Shown one piece after another: positions 55,064 to 61,997 of a DNA stretch of 61,997 nucleotides. Under the pieces are notes generated by a model. It was not told the DNA's origin. It ran no database searches and saw nothing but the letters and a program-made list of their open reading frames with translations. Both the position numbers and the translations under genes were made by a program. Positions within the stretch are counted from its first letter, which is position 1. Each line of letters opens with the position of its first letter. Source of the DNA: a virus; the IMG/VR virus record IMGVR_UViG_3300035661_000067, positions 1 to 61,997 of that record; one strand, 5' to 3'.

Positions 55064-55810
55064 TCACTCCCCAATGGAGGCGACAGTCACCTCGCCGATG
55101 CTGTTGCCGTTGCTGTCCTGCAGGGCCAGCCAGCCCGGCAGTCCGTCTTGCTCTGCGATGTCGGCCAGCTTCCGCAGGATGCGGGCCACCTCGCTCATGG
55201 GCTCGTCCGCGAAAGCGTCGTTCTCGGTATCGAACCAAATGGTGATGCGCTCGCCCATGTCAGCCTTGGCAACCTCACCCCAAGCGTCGGAATAGGCGGC
55301 GAGCCAAGCTCTCACCGGGCTCCCGATCACGCCCTCCAGTTCCTCCATCTTGGCAAGCCCATCGACCGGCTCAAAGCCATGGTGCGCGGCAAACAGGACC
55401 AGTTGCTCATTCAGCGCCATGGCGTCGAGCCCGATAAGCCCTTCCTTGGGCAGGTATGCCGGAGCGGGCGGGTCGATCTGCGGCAGCACGACCTCGGTCA
55501 TGCGGGGCTTGGTGAAGAGCATGGCGGCGATGTCCATGGGTGCGTTGGGTCGGGTCCAGCAGTTGCAGCCCTCGCGGTCCATGCCGTCCTGCCACGATCG
55601 CTGCGAATTGTGATACATGGTCGCCCCGGCGTCGTAGCAGTGCAGCACTTCCTCAGCATTGAACCGGCAGTGCTGGCGCAGCTTGAACTCGCCGTCGATG
55701 TGGCGCGAGTGATCCATGAAGGTGACGATCCCGTCATCATGCAGCGTAGCGATGATGATCTGGCCGTTGGCGGCATACTGTCTGCCGGTCTGGAAGGCGA
55801 TGGTTTTCAC
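55064..55810 (-). CDS. hypothetical protein, first gene after the 55858 promoter
   Basis: This 248-residue protein has His/Cys-rich stretches (RQHCRFNAEEVLHCYD, REGCNCW) and a C-terminal helix (MSEVARILRKLADIAEQDG). The start is GTG at 55810 with AGGAG six bases upstream. It is the first gene of a string of small accessory genes downstream of a good promoter. Confidence 0.55.
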   Translation of the reverse strand: MKTIAFQTGRQYAANGQIIIATLHDDGIVTFMDHSRHIDGEFKLRQHCRFNAEEVLHCYDAGATMYHNSQRSWQDGMDREGCNCWTRPNAPMDIAAMLFTKPRMTEVVLPQIDPPAPAYLPKEGLIGLDAMALNEQLVLFAAHHGFEPVDGLAKMEELEGVIGSPVRAWLAAYSDAWGEVAKADMGERITIWFDTENDAFADEPMSEVARILRKLADIAEQDGLPGWLALQDSNGNSIGEVTVASIGE

Positions 55811-55857
55811 TAGTTTCTCCTAGGTAGCTGTCAGTAGTTGTGGTGTCGTGGCCTATA

Positions 55858-55886
55858 GCAATAATGGTTGCCACAACCACTGTCAA
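55858..55886 (-). promoter_or_regulatory. promoter with operator-like dyad
   Basis: On the minus strand TTGACA (55881-55886, perfect -35) is 17 bases from TATTGC (55858-55863). The spacer holds the inverted repeat TGGTTG-CCA-CAACCA (55865-55879), positioned where a repressor would block polymerase. It drives the accessory block beginning at 55810. Confidence 0.55.
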
Positions 55887-55892
55887 GCCCCC

Positions 55893-56378
55893 TCAGAAGG
55901 GTATTTCGTCGTTCATGCCGTCGCGGTCACGGGCCCCGCCGCGCGACCCGCCCTTGTCATAGTCGCTCTTGTCGCCCGGCTTCCGGTCATACCGGCCCTC
56001 GCGCTGGCCTTCGCCTCCGCCTTCGCGCTTGTCGAGCATGGTCAGGGTGCCCCGATAGGGCCGCAGCACGACCTCGGTCGAGTATTGGTCCTTGCCGTCC
56101 TTGTCCTGCCACTTGCGGGTTTCAAGCTGGCCCTCCAGATACACCAGCGCCCCCTTCTTGAGGTATTGGTCGGCGATCTTCACCAGGTTCTCATCGAGGA
56201 TGCTGATCTTGTGCCACTCGGTGCGATCCTTGCGCTCCCCGGTATTCTTGTCCTTCCACGACTCCGATGTGGCAATGCGAAGATTCGCTACCTGGCCGGA
56301 CCCTCCGGCAAAACTTCTCACCTCGGGGTCTGCTCCGAGGTGTCCGATCAAGATCACTTTATTGACGCTTCCAGCCAT
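55893..56378 (-). CDS. ssb: single-stranded DNA-binding protein
   Basis: The 161 residues show the SSB OB-fold ([63 protein letters not shown]), a Gly/Arg/Asp linker, and the acidic tip DEIPF that recruits host replication proteins. AGGAGG precedes the ATG. It covers ssDNA in replication and recombination. Confidence 0.95.
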   Translation of the reverse strand: MAGSVNKVILIGHLGADPEVRSFAGGSGQVANLRIATSESWKDKNTGERKDRTEWHKISILDENLVKIADQYLKKGALVYLEGQLETRKWQDKDGKDQYSTEVVLRPYRGTLTMLDKREGGGEGQREGRYDRKPGDKSDYDKGGSRGGARDRDGMNDEIPF

Positions 56379-56387
56379 GATGGCCTC

Positions 56388-56663
56388 CTATTTTGGTTTG
56401 AAGACTTCTTTGAGGTTTTCGATCAAGGACAGCGCCAAGGCCCGGCTCTCCCCCCGCTCCACCGCGCCAAGCCGCGCGCTCTGCACCTCGCCATGGCAGG
56501 CAACAGCGATGACGTATTCCTGCCAGTCCGGGTCAAACAAGACGCGAACCGTCGCGTTCACCCCGCACTTCATGCATAGCGGGCGCGGCAGCTTCGGCAG
56601 GTCCGGGGGCTTCTGTGCCGCCTTGAAGGCCGCCTCGTCCCAGATCACGTTCAGTCGTTCCAT
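56388..56663 (-). CDS. small Cys-containing hypothetical protein
   Basis: This 91-residue protein has CMKCG and a later Cys in AVACHG, and a helical tail. Its start overlaps the 3' end of the methylase gene by 131 bases in another frame. GGAGG lies directly before the ATG. Function unknown. Confidence 0.5.
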   Translation of the reverse strand: MERLNVIWDEAAFKAAQKPPDLPKLPRPLCMKCGVNATVRVLFDPDWQEYVIAVACHGEVQSARLGAVERGESRALALSLIENLKEVFKPK

Positions 56664-57261
56664 CCTCCCCCTCCATCGGGATTGTGCCGGCCTGATCTCC
56701 CCAGCTTGCCCAGCCTGGCCGGTTCGTCCGGCTGAACACCTCGATCCTTCGCGCGCCCGGCATCAACTTCTCGGCGGCGGCGAACGCCTCGGCCGGTTTT
56801 TGGCTATGCCGCAGCAGCCTGGCCTCGATCACCGATCGAACTCCGCGCGTGACGGGGATCTTTGCGCGGTTGCCGCGGCGACCCAGCAGGAATGGCTCGC
56901 CCGCGCTCCGCAAGACATAGCCCGTGCCCATGGCCTGCTTATGCGTGGCCGGGTTGCGCTTCGACCAGTGCCCAGAGGTCACGAAGTCGAACCCCCAGGC
57001 TTTCATCACGTCGAGTTGCTGCGGCAGCATGTTGTTCGTCGCCCAGAGCCAGAGCCAGCAGTCATCGGCGGCCAGCGCATCCAGCGGCAGCGCCTTGATC
57101 CACTCGAACGATTGCGTCTCATAATGCGCGTCGGGGCTCTTCTTGAACCCCTTCGCGGACCATGCAACGTGCTTCCATGGGGGATCGGCCATGATGAGGT
57201 TGAACCCGCCGAACGGGCGCAGGGCGAACCACTCTGCCTGGATCTGCGCCATGGCTTTCAT
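56533..57261 (-). CDS. MT-A70-family adenine methyltransferase
   Basis: This 242-residue protein has the catalytic motif DPPW (FNLIMADPPWKH), then DDCWLWLWATNNML, SGHWSKRNPATHKQAMGTGYVLRSAGEPFLLG and a C-terminal RIEVFSRTNRPGWASWGDQ, the standard MT-A70/DUF class of phage N6-adenine methylases. It probably methylates phage DNA against restriction. The last 44 residues are a low-complexity tail translated from DNA shared with the next gene. Confidence 0.9.
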   Translation of the reverse strand: MKAMAQIQAEWFALRPFGGFNLIMADPPWKHVAWSAKGFKKSPDAHYETQSFEWIKALPLDALAADDCWLWLWATNNMLPQQLDVMKAWGFDFVTSGHWSKRNPATHKQAMGTGYVLRSAGEPFLLGRRGNRAKIPVTRGVRSVIEARLLRHSQKPAEAFAAAEKLMPGARRIEVFSRTNRPGWASWGDQAGTIPMEGEDGTTERDLGRGGLQGGTEAPGPAEAAAPAMHEVRGERDGSRLV

Positions 57262-58151
57262 GCGCTCGTGGCCTTCGGCCCGATAGCCCTTTTCAGCTTC
57301 TCGATGCGCGGGCCAAGGTCGCGCAGCAGCGTGGCTATGGCAGCGCCGTCCCGTTCCAGCCGGGCGAAGGCTTCACGCTGTGCCCCGAAGTCATTGGACC
57401 AAGCGGCTAGGCGCACCAGCGCCGCTGCATGCTCAGCCACCAGCGCGGCCAGTTCGTCGTTGCCGCCCTCCGGCCCGAACAGTTCCTCGCGGATTTCCGC
57501 CACCCAGCCGGGCATGACGCCCCCGCCCAGGCTCTCGGCGATGGTCTTGTCGGTTTCGCCGCCGACATACCGGCCAGCGGCGGTGTCGTAGGCAGCGTCG
57601 AGCATGCCGATGATCTGGCGCTTTTCTTCGCGGGTCGGCTGGCGGATGCCTTGAACGTTGGCCGGGGTCGATTCCATGGGTTGTTCCTTCTCAGGTTGAA
57701 CGTTGAGGTGGTAGGCTTCGAGATCGCCTGGCAGGATGCGGATGAGGCGAGAGCCTGGCCCGACACGGGACACCTTCAAGAGGCCCTGCTCTATTGCGCG
57801 GCGCACCGTCTTCGTGGAGCAGCGGTCGATACGCGCCACCTCCTCGATGGTCAGGGTATCGGGGGCATGCGGTGGGGTCTGGCCCTTCTGCCGGGTCTGA
57901 GCCTTTTGCCGGGTATCGGCTTTGTGTTTGACGGCGCAAGCGTGGCAGCGAAGGACGCCCTTGATGAGGGTGAACCCCGCCTTCTTCGCCTTCTCATGCA
58001 CCTGGCCGACATTCGGCTTCCCGGTGCTTCCGGGAACGCCGGGGTTTCGCCCCTCGTATGTGCAGACGAACTCCCGTTCCGCTCCGCAGCAGTCACACAC
58101 GGCCATGGCCTTCGGGATTCTGCCGTATGAATGAGGTAGGGGTTTTATCAT
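57258..58151 (-). CDS. zinc-finger plus MerR-like HTH protein
   Basis: This 297-residue protein has an N-terminal treble-clef-like zinc region (CDCCGAEREFVCTYEG ... LRCHACAVKH). An excisionase/MerR-like helix-turn-helix follows (TLTIEEVARIDRCSTKTVRRAIEQGLLK ... RILPGDLEAYHL, about residues 100-150), with a helical C-terminal half. It is a candidate transcriptional regulator. The ATG at 58151 overlaps the previous stop (ATGA); an apparent upstream extension is a shadow of other genes. Confidence 0.7.
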   Translation of the reverse strand: MIKPLPHSYGRIPKAMAVCDCCGAEREFVCTYEGRNPGVPGSTGKPNVGQVHEKAKKAGFTLIKGVLRCHACAVKHKADTRQKAQTRQKGQTPPHAPDTLTIEEVARIDRCSTKTVRRAIEQGLLKVSRVGPGSRLIRILPGDLEAYHLNVQPEKEQPMESTPANVQGIRQPTREEKRQIIGMLDAAYDTAAGRYVGGETDKTIAESLGGGVMPGWVAEIREELFGPEGGNDELAALVAEHAAALVRLAAWSNDFGAQREAFARLERDGAAIATLLRDLGPRIEKLKRAIGPKATSA

Positions 58152-58357
58152 GGCGCGGCCTCCAGCTTGGCTTTCACGGCCCTCAGTGCCGCGATGGTTT
58201 CGGTGTAGTGCGTCCAGCCCTTCGGCGTCCGCTTCGGGTCGGCCATGCGGGTGTAGAACGCAATTTGCGCGGTCAGATCCGCGACGGGGCAGGTCTGGCG
58301 CCATGAGCCCTTGACCATGGTGAACCGGGTCCGGTCCTTGTGCAGCAACACCTTCAT
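58148..58357 (-). CDS. small hypothetical protein
   Basis: The 69 residues start MKVLLHKDRTRFTMVKGSWR and contain a helical C-terminus (TIAALRAVKAKLEAAP). ATGA overlaps occur at both ends. Unknown function. Confidence 0.5.
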   Translation of the reverse strand: MKVLLHKDRTRFTMVKGSWRQTCPVADLTAQIAFYTRMADPKRTPKGWTHYTETIAALRAVKAKLEAAP

Positions 58358-58854
58358 GGGCGGAAAACCTTCTTCTTGCGGGCGAGGTCGGCCTCGATCT
58401 CCGCAGGGTCGCGGTCGCCCCAGCCCGCCTCGCGCATGATCTCCAGACGCCGCTCCATCGACACGGGCGGAGGCTTCGGCAACTCCGGGGCCGGAGGCGG
58501 CTTCGGACGCATGCGCGCGGCGTTGGCGCGGGCCTCCATGACCAGCTTGTAGATCGCCCCGGCGTCGGGTCGGTAGAGAACCCCCAGCTTGCTCCGCGCC
58601 CCGGTCTTCTGGTATTCGGCCCATGCCGCGCGCACCTCGTCACGGGCGATCCCGTCCAGCACATCGAGCCAGCCGCGCAACTGGAAGGCGCGCACCTCGT
58701 CCGGCTCATCCTCGCTGACCCAGAATTGGCTCAGGATCGACGTTGCAAGGACGGCGATGCTCCCCCGGTCAACCTTCCCCTGTTGCGAGCCCGATGATCC
58801 TGTTGAGGGTGCCAGCATCCCTCCCCGATCTTGGCCTTCCACTTCGCTGCCCAT
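58354..58854 (-). CDS. hypothetical replication-module protein
   Basis: The 166 residues include SILSQFWVSEDEPDEVRAFQLRGWLDVLDG, RAAWAEYQKTGARSKLGVLYRPDAGAIYKLV and a Pro hinge. The position after the DUF1376 protein suits a helicase loader or primosome partner, but no ATPase motif is present. AAGGAG six bases before ATG 58854 decides the start. It overlaps the DUF1376 gene by 86 bases. Confidence 0.55.
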   Translation of the reverse strand: MGSEVEGQDRGGMLAPSTGSSGSQQGKVDRGSIAVLATSILSQFWVSEDEPDEVRAFQLRGWLDVLDGIARDEVRAAWAEYQKTGARSKLGVLYRPDAGAIYKLVMEARANAARMRPKPPPAPELPKPPPVSMERRLEIMREAGWGDRDPAEIEADLARKKKVFRP

Positions 58855-59605
58855 TTCCAACTCCTTCTGGTTCAAAGGCCGGGGCCGAAAGCGCCCCGCT
58901 CAGCTTCCTCATGGCCCCCGTGAAATATCGGAAGTTCGACGGGGGCCCGTCTCCCTTCCGCAGCACTATCGCCTCCACCTCCAGCAGCACCGAGGACTCG
59001 CTCAGGCCGGGAAGCCTCAACCACGCCTCAGCCTCGGCCATGTCGGCCTGCGTCCCCAGCATGTTCCCACCCCTGCCGGTGAGCCCGGACGGGGGAACCC
59101 CCATCGCCACCAGCAACTTCTCTCGCAATGTCGGCCCATCATCGTCATGAGCATGGTCTTCTTTATGGTTCTGGTTCTCTATCTCACGCGCCTGCGCGAG
59201 GGGGTTGTTTTCATTGACTAATATTTCCGTTATCTCAAGATGATCTGAAGATGATGTTGAGATCATCTTCAGATCATCTTCGGATGATCTTGAGATAATC
59301 TTTGGATCGGACTTTTTCCCGCGCGTCTCGGCCAGCACCTCGTCGGCCTTCGGGTTGCTGATGATGTTGTTCTCGATGACCAGCTTGCCGAGCGCCACCA
59401 GTTCCGGGATCACCAGCCCGAGGCCGCGGACGCCCATGCCGAGGTGCCCGGCGATATACTGGCGGTTGTCCGGTAGAGCCCCATCGTGTATGTAGATCAG
59501 GTCGAGCAGCAGCCCATATGGCCCCTTCAACTTGATGCTCATGCCCGCCGTCCCCTCGAAGAGGTCGCGCGGCCTGCGTGGATACCAGGGCAGTCCATTC
59601 GCCAT
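58769..59605 (-). CDS. DUF1376-family replication protein
   Basis: In this 278-residue protein, the N-terminus WYPRRPRDLFEGTAGMSIKL, GPYGLLLDLIYIHDGALPDNRQYIAGHLGM matches DUF1376 (YdaU-like), a winged-helix initiator family of phage and prophage replication modules. A charged middle follows (residues 100-145). The C-terminal ends resemble primosome proteins (LRKLSGALSAPAF). The DNA coding for the middle holds nested inverted repeats at 59230-59298, as lambda-like origins lie inside the initiator gene. Confidence 0.8.
   Translation of the reverse strand: MANGLPWYPRRPRDLFEGTAGMSIKLKGPYGLLLDLIYIHDGALPDNRQYIAGHLGMGVRGLGLVIPELVALGKLVIENNIISNPKADEVLAETRGKKSDPKIISRSSEDDLKMISTSSSDHLEITEILVNENNPLAQAREIENQNHKEDHAHDDDGPTLREKLLVAMGVPPSGLTGRGGNMLGTQADMAEAEAWLRLPGLSESSVLLEVEAIVLRKGDGPPSNFRYFTGAMRKLSGALSAPAFEPEGVGNGQRSGRPRSGRDAGTLNRIIGLATGEG
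59230..59298. other. candidate replication origin: nested inverted repeats in the DUF1376 gene
   Basis: A perfect 19-bp inverted repeat (59237-59255 with 59262-59280, six-base loop) is nested in an outer 12-bp one (59230-59241 with 59287-59298). The unit AGATCATCTTC also occurs twice in tandem (59260-59281). The stretch is AT-rich against a GC-rich genome. Position within the initiator gene resembles lambda-type origins. No protein binding can be proven from sequence. Confidence 0.5.
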
Positions 59606-59913
59606 CAGTTCGACCGACCCCCCAATTTCAGGCGCGCGATGCGCCGCATGACGGCGGATCGGGACATGCTGAACCTATCGGCGAGGGCGGTGATTGTCAG
59701 GCCGCACCGGTAGGCGAGGGCGAAGTCCTTCTCATTGACCTTGACCTTCGGCTTGGGGCCTGGCCGGCGCATCGGCAGCAGCGCGCCATCGGCGGCGGCC
59801 CGGACTGCATCTTTCGACACACCCATGACGCCCGCGATGTCGTCCAGCGACGAGTTTGTCGGCCATAGCTTCCGCAGGAGGCCGATGTTGACCCCATCAG
59901 AATTTGACGCCAC
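59605..59913 (-). CDS. HTH DNA-binding protein
   Basis: The 102 residues hold two helix-turn-helix-like segments: SLDDIAGVMGVSKDAVRAAA near residues 22-41 and ITALADRFSMSRSAVMRRIARL near 73-94. A Pro/Lys linker joins them (RRPGPKPKVKV). GTG at 59913 has GGGAGGA seven bases upstream. It may bind the nearby origin or early promoters. Confidence 0.7.
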   Translation of the reverse strand: MASNSDGVNIGLLRKLWPTNSSLDDIAGVMGVSKDAVRAAADGALLPMRRPGPKPKVKVNEKDFALAYRCGLTITALADRFSMSRSAVMRRIARLKLGGRSN

Positions 59914-60448
59914 GGATGTTCCTCCCGATGAAGCTGGGTAGTTTGACCTTGGTCGCCCGTTTCTTCTTGGGTGGTGGATCTTCGGGGCGCCGAGTTAGGA
60001 GCGGCACATCGGCCAGCGGCCAGACCCCGATTTGCGTGTATCCCACGGCGATTCGCGGGTCGTAGGAGACGACGAAGCTGTAGAGCCACTTGTCGTCCGG
60101 GGTAATCCTCATCCGGTGCAGCAGGTCGAAGATCGCCTTGAGCCGGTTGTCGAGGTCCACCGGGTCGATGCCCGCGAAAGTTTCCAGCGCGACCATGATC
60201 CCAGCACAGTAATTCCCAGGGGGCAGCGCCTTGAACCTCATCGAGGGCAACTGCAGCACGATCTCAGTCATCGCCCGATCCTTCCACGCCTCATAGAACG
60301 GCGTGTTGTGCCGGGCTCCATGCTCATCGGATCGCTGCATGTCGTTGGTCGATGGTCCCATGGCGACGATCAGATCCACCCGATCCTGGGGCGGCAGGAT
60401 ACGCGCATGGAAATCCATAATTCGCATCGGCTGTCGCTGAACTTGCAT
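59897..60448 (-). CDS. rusA: RusA-family Holliday junction resolvase
   Basis: This 183-residue protein has the RusA core: PVDLDNRLKAIFDLLHRM with the conserved Asp and Lys residues, then ITPDDKW with the final Asp pair. RusA dimers cut Holliday junctions in recombination and may debranch DNA before packaging. GAGGAAG lies shortly before ATG 60448, so this start is preferred over a GTG at 60496. The basic end (PPPKKKRATKVKLPSFIGRN) may bind DNA. Confidence 0.85.
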   Translation of the reverse strand: MQVQRQPMRIMDFHARILPPQDRVDLIVAMGPSTNDMQRSDEHGARHNTPFYEAWKDRAMTEIVLQLPSMRFKALPPGNYCAGIMVALETFAGIDPVDLDNRLKAIFDLLHRMRITPDDKWLYSFVVSYDPRIAVGYTQIGVWPLADVPLLTRRPEDPPPKKKRATKVKLPSFIGRNIRGVKF

Positions 60449-60653
60449 CAACTTCCTCAGCTTGGAGTTTGAACACTGCGGAACAATGGCGGTCACTTTG
60501 TGGCATCACCACCCCACGCATACCGCCAGCCTGGCAAAGCCGCAAGAAATATCGTGCCGGGTTTGTCTAAAACTGTTTTGAAAGTGGTTTGACACGCCAT
60601 CAGGCATGGAGTATCGCTGAAAGCCATTGTTCTGACATGCGGAGGGAATCGCG
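60449..60653. promoter_or_regulatory. divergent control region between the two transcription units
   Basis: This 205-base non-coding region separates the leftward (RusA) and rightward units. It contains a good rightward promoter (60589-60617) and the 11-bp palindrome AAAACTGTTTT (60569-60579), ten bases upstream of its -35. I find no convincing leftward promoter by eye. A repressor bound at the palindrome could control both units. Confidence 0.5.
60589..60617 (+). promoter_or_regulatory. rightward early promoter
   Basis: TTGACA (60589-60594, perfect) and TATCGC (60612-60617) are 17 bases apart. It precedes GGAGGG (60641-60646) and the first rightward gene at 60654. This fits a strong sigma-70 promoter for the early operon. 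Confidence 0.55.
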
Positions 60654-60866
60654 ATGAACATGCCCACCAAGGAAGCCGTCCTCGTGCTGCGCCGCCCGGT
60701 GCCGACCGAAGAGCAAAACCGGCTGTTGGAGAAAGCCTTCAAAAACTTCGGCGCAGATGCGCGCCGCCGCCATCGCCGCAAGATGTTGATCGACATCGGC
60801 ATCACCGCAGCCCTGCTCTGCGGCCTGCTCGGCGTCATCGCCGCGATTGCCTATTCACTCTGGTAA
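60654..60866 (+). CDS. small single-pass membrane protein
   Basis: The 70 residues have a basic N-terminal part (RRPVPTEEQNRLLEKAFKNFGADARRRHRRK) and one C-terminal membrane helix (MLIDIGITAALLCGLLGVIAAIAYSL). It is the first rightward gene, with GGAGGG eight bases before ATG, so it should be made early. An inner-membrane superinfection or host-takeover role is possible but not shown. Confidence 0.6.
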   Translation: MNMPTKEAVLVLRRPVPTEEQNRLLEKAFKNFGADARRRHRRKMLIDIGITAALLCGLLGVIAAIAYSLW

Positions 60867-61252
60867 TGCGCCAGCCGACCCCCGCTAAAGACCTCTATGC
60901 CTGGCACACGGGCATACTGTCCGGCGACCCTGATACTCAAACCCACGGCGACTGGCCGGAGTGCGGATGGTTCAGGACAAAGCTGGTAAAGGGCGGGCCT
61001 TGGGTTGCGGTCGAGATTCGCATCATACGGGGCATCGACACCGATACCGGAGAACTGGCCTACCCAGAAACGCTTGGCGGGACCATCAACGGAAACCCAC
61101 TTTCTCAAGACGAAATTTTGAAGCTGTGGACGTGGATCAAACCTATCAGTCGAGACGCATATAAGGCCCTTCTCAAGCTGATCTCTGCCACGCCCTCGAT
61201 GCACGACCCCTACCAAATCCTTAACCCGATCAAAGATGGAGCGAAACGATGA
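60866..61252 (+). CDS. hypothetical conserved phage protein
   Basis: This 128-residue protein is beta-rich at the start (WHTGILSGDPDTQTHGDWPECGWFRTKLVKGGPWVAVEIRII) and helical at the end. It overlaps the previous stop by one base and the next start by four. It belongs to the same operon as the coiled-coil and recombination-type proteins; no function recognised. Confidence 0.5.
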   Translation: MRQPTPAKDLYAWHTGILSGDPDTQTHGDWPECGWFRTKLVKGGPWVAVEIRIIRGIDTDTGELAYPETLGGTINGNPLSQDEILKLWTWIKPISRDAYKALLKLISATPSMHDPYQILNPIKDGAKR

Positions 61253-61997
61253 CCGAACCAGCTGCGGGCGACAACGCCCCCCCGACACCCGCCCTCCCCA
61301 CCGCTTATAGCCCGGCATCGCTGGCAGAGGCGAAGAAGCTGCGCGATGACACGGTTCGCCTGGCCGACGATATTATCGCCAAAGGCCCGATCCAGGACGA
61401 CGCGACCTCGCGGGTTGTGACCGACATCAATGGAGCCTTGAGGGCCGCGAAGAGGAAGATCGACGATCTGCGCGCGGAGCAGAAGAGGCCGCACATGGCG
61501 GCGGCCGAGGATGTCCAGAAGACATTCAAGGACATCGAGGATGCCGTGGACAAGGCCATCAAGCGCCTCGCCCCTCTCGCGGCGGCGTGGATCACCAAGG
61601 AGAACGATCGGATCGCTGCCGAGAAGGAGGCGCAGCGCATCGCAGCACAGAAGGCCGAGGCCGACGCCTTTGCCGCTCAGCAGTTGGCCGAGGCCAAGGG
61701 CGACAGCATCGCTATGGCCGAGGCGGAATCGGCGACGAAGGCGGCTGCAAAGATGGTCGCCCAGGCTGAGCGCCCCGCCGATAAGGCGCGGATGGAAAGC
61801 GCGACCGGCGCGGTGCGCTCGATCAGCATGCGGAAGACCAAGACGGCGGTCATCGGCAGTTTCAACGCGGTATATATGCACTTCAAGGATCACCCGGACG
61901 TGATCGAGGTTCTGCAGCGACTCGCCAATGCAGCGGTTCGCTCGCCAGACTGGAAGGAAGGCGACATCAAGTCTGTCACCGTGAACATTACTGAAAC
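61249..61997 (+). CDS. coiled-coil phage protein (5' part, continues at base 1)
   Basis: The full protein joins 61249-61997 to bases 1-145, giving about 250 residues ending ...VNITETPV. It is a long charged helix (residues 45-190, rich in Ala, Lys, Glu) followed by a conserved C-terminal domain: SMRKTKTAVIGSFNAVYMHF and DHPDVIEVLQRLANAAVRS. Similar proteins lie beside single-strand annealing recombinases in other phages by my recollection, suggesting a recombination or host-nuclease-inhibitor role. Confidence 0.65.
   Translation, partial: MTEPAAGDNAPPTPALPTAYSPASLAEAKKLRDDTVRLADDIIAKGPIQDDATSRVVTDINGALRAAKRKIDDLRAEQKRPHMAAAEDVQKTFKDIEDAVDKAIKRLAPLAAAWITKENDRIAAEKEAQRIAAQKAEADAFAAQQLAEAKGDSIAMAEAESATKAAAKMVAQAERPADKARMESATGAVRSISMRKTKTAVIGSFNAVYMHFKDHPDVIEVLQRLANAAVRSPDWKEGDIKSVTVNITE
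61863..61997. repeat. terminal redundancy, right copy
   Basis: These 135 bases repeat bases 1-135, with T at 61989 where the left copy has C at 127. The change is silent (Ile). This closes the genome and gives a unique length of 61,862 bp. Confidence 0.9.

Noticed and set aside
60654-61997. Integrase, repressor or lysogeny module
   Set aside because: No tyrosine or serine recombinase motif, CI-like repressor or attachment-site pair was recognised in the window; HTH proteins present are not of the CI/Cro layout.

Overview
The window is a complete or nearly complete genome of a tailed phage, most likely a podovirus, from an alphaproteobacterial host. The last 135 bases (61863-61997) repeat bases 1-135 with one mismatch, so the unique length is about 61,862 bp and one gene runs across the ends. 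Host hints are high GC by eye, a GapR-family (DUF2312) gene, a VPLP-type sorting-like segment of the kind known from Rhodobacteraceae, and a KTSC gene. The portal plus N4-gp56-type capsid protein, the adaptor proteins, and the absence of any tape measure, tail tube or sheath gene point to a short-tailed phage. I see no integrase, repressor, DNA polymerase or RNA polymerase, so it probably relies on host replication and transcription.

Two transcription units diverge from about 60449-60653. The rightward unit runs 60654-61997 and, through the joined ends, 1-5928. It holds a small membrane protein, a coiled-coil protein, a candidate recombination protein, a winged-helix protein, GapR, a GP88-like Cys protein, several small zinc-ribbon proteins and a DUF968-like HNH nuclease. 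It ends at an intrinsic terminator at 5965-5994. The leftward unit covers everything else, apart from one plus-strand KTSC gene. It starts with replication and recombination genes (RusA, an HTH protein, a DUF1376 replication protein with nested dyads inside it, a MerR-like HTH protein, an MT-A70 methylase, SSB), then passes through many short overlapping accessory genes, one of which carries a parS-like palindrome.

The late region follows leftward: TerS, TerL, a set of small genes including a 92-residue copy of the capsid N-terminus, portal, scaffold, a CsrA-like protein, major capsid protein, a decoration candidate, two adaptors, a tail hub, fibres (Mtd-like, glycine-rich, S74 chaperone), a GNAT protein, a GH104 lysozyme and an internal-virion-like protein. 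A terminator hairpin, a tRNA-Met gene and the KTSC gene form a small island at 27677-28072. Next comes a single 17.9-kb ORF for a 5,967-residue polyvalent protein, about 29% of the genome. It combines C5-methylase-like, pyrophosphatase-like, DdrB/ParB-like, LPD1 metallopeptidase-like, N6-methylase, Strawberry-notch-like helicase, second metallopeptidase, PLxRFG and LPD38-like regions. Its likely role is to be carried in the virion and delivered with the DNA, protecting or remodelling DNA in the new host. The lysis cassette (membrane protein/holin, muramidase endolysin, second holin candidate, overlapping Rz/Rz1 spanins) and an orphan OmpR-type winged-helix protein close the leftward unit.
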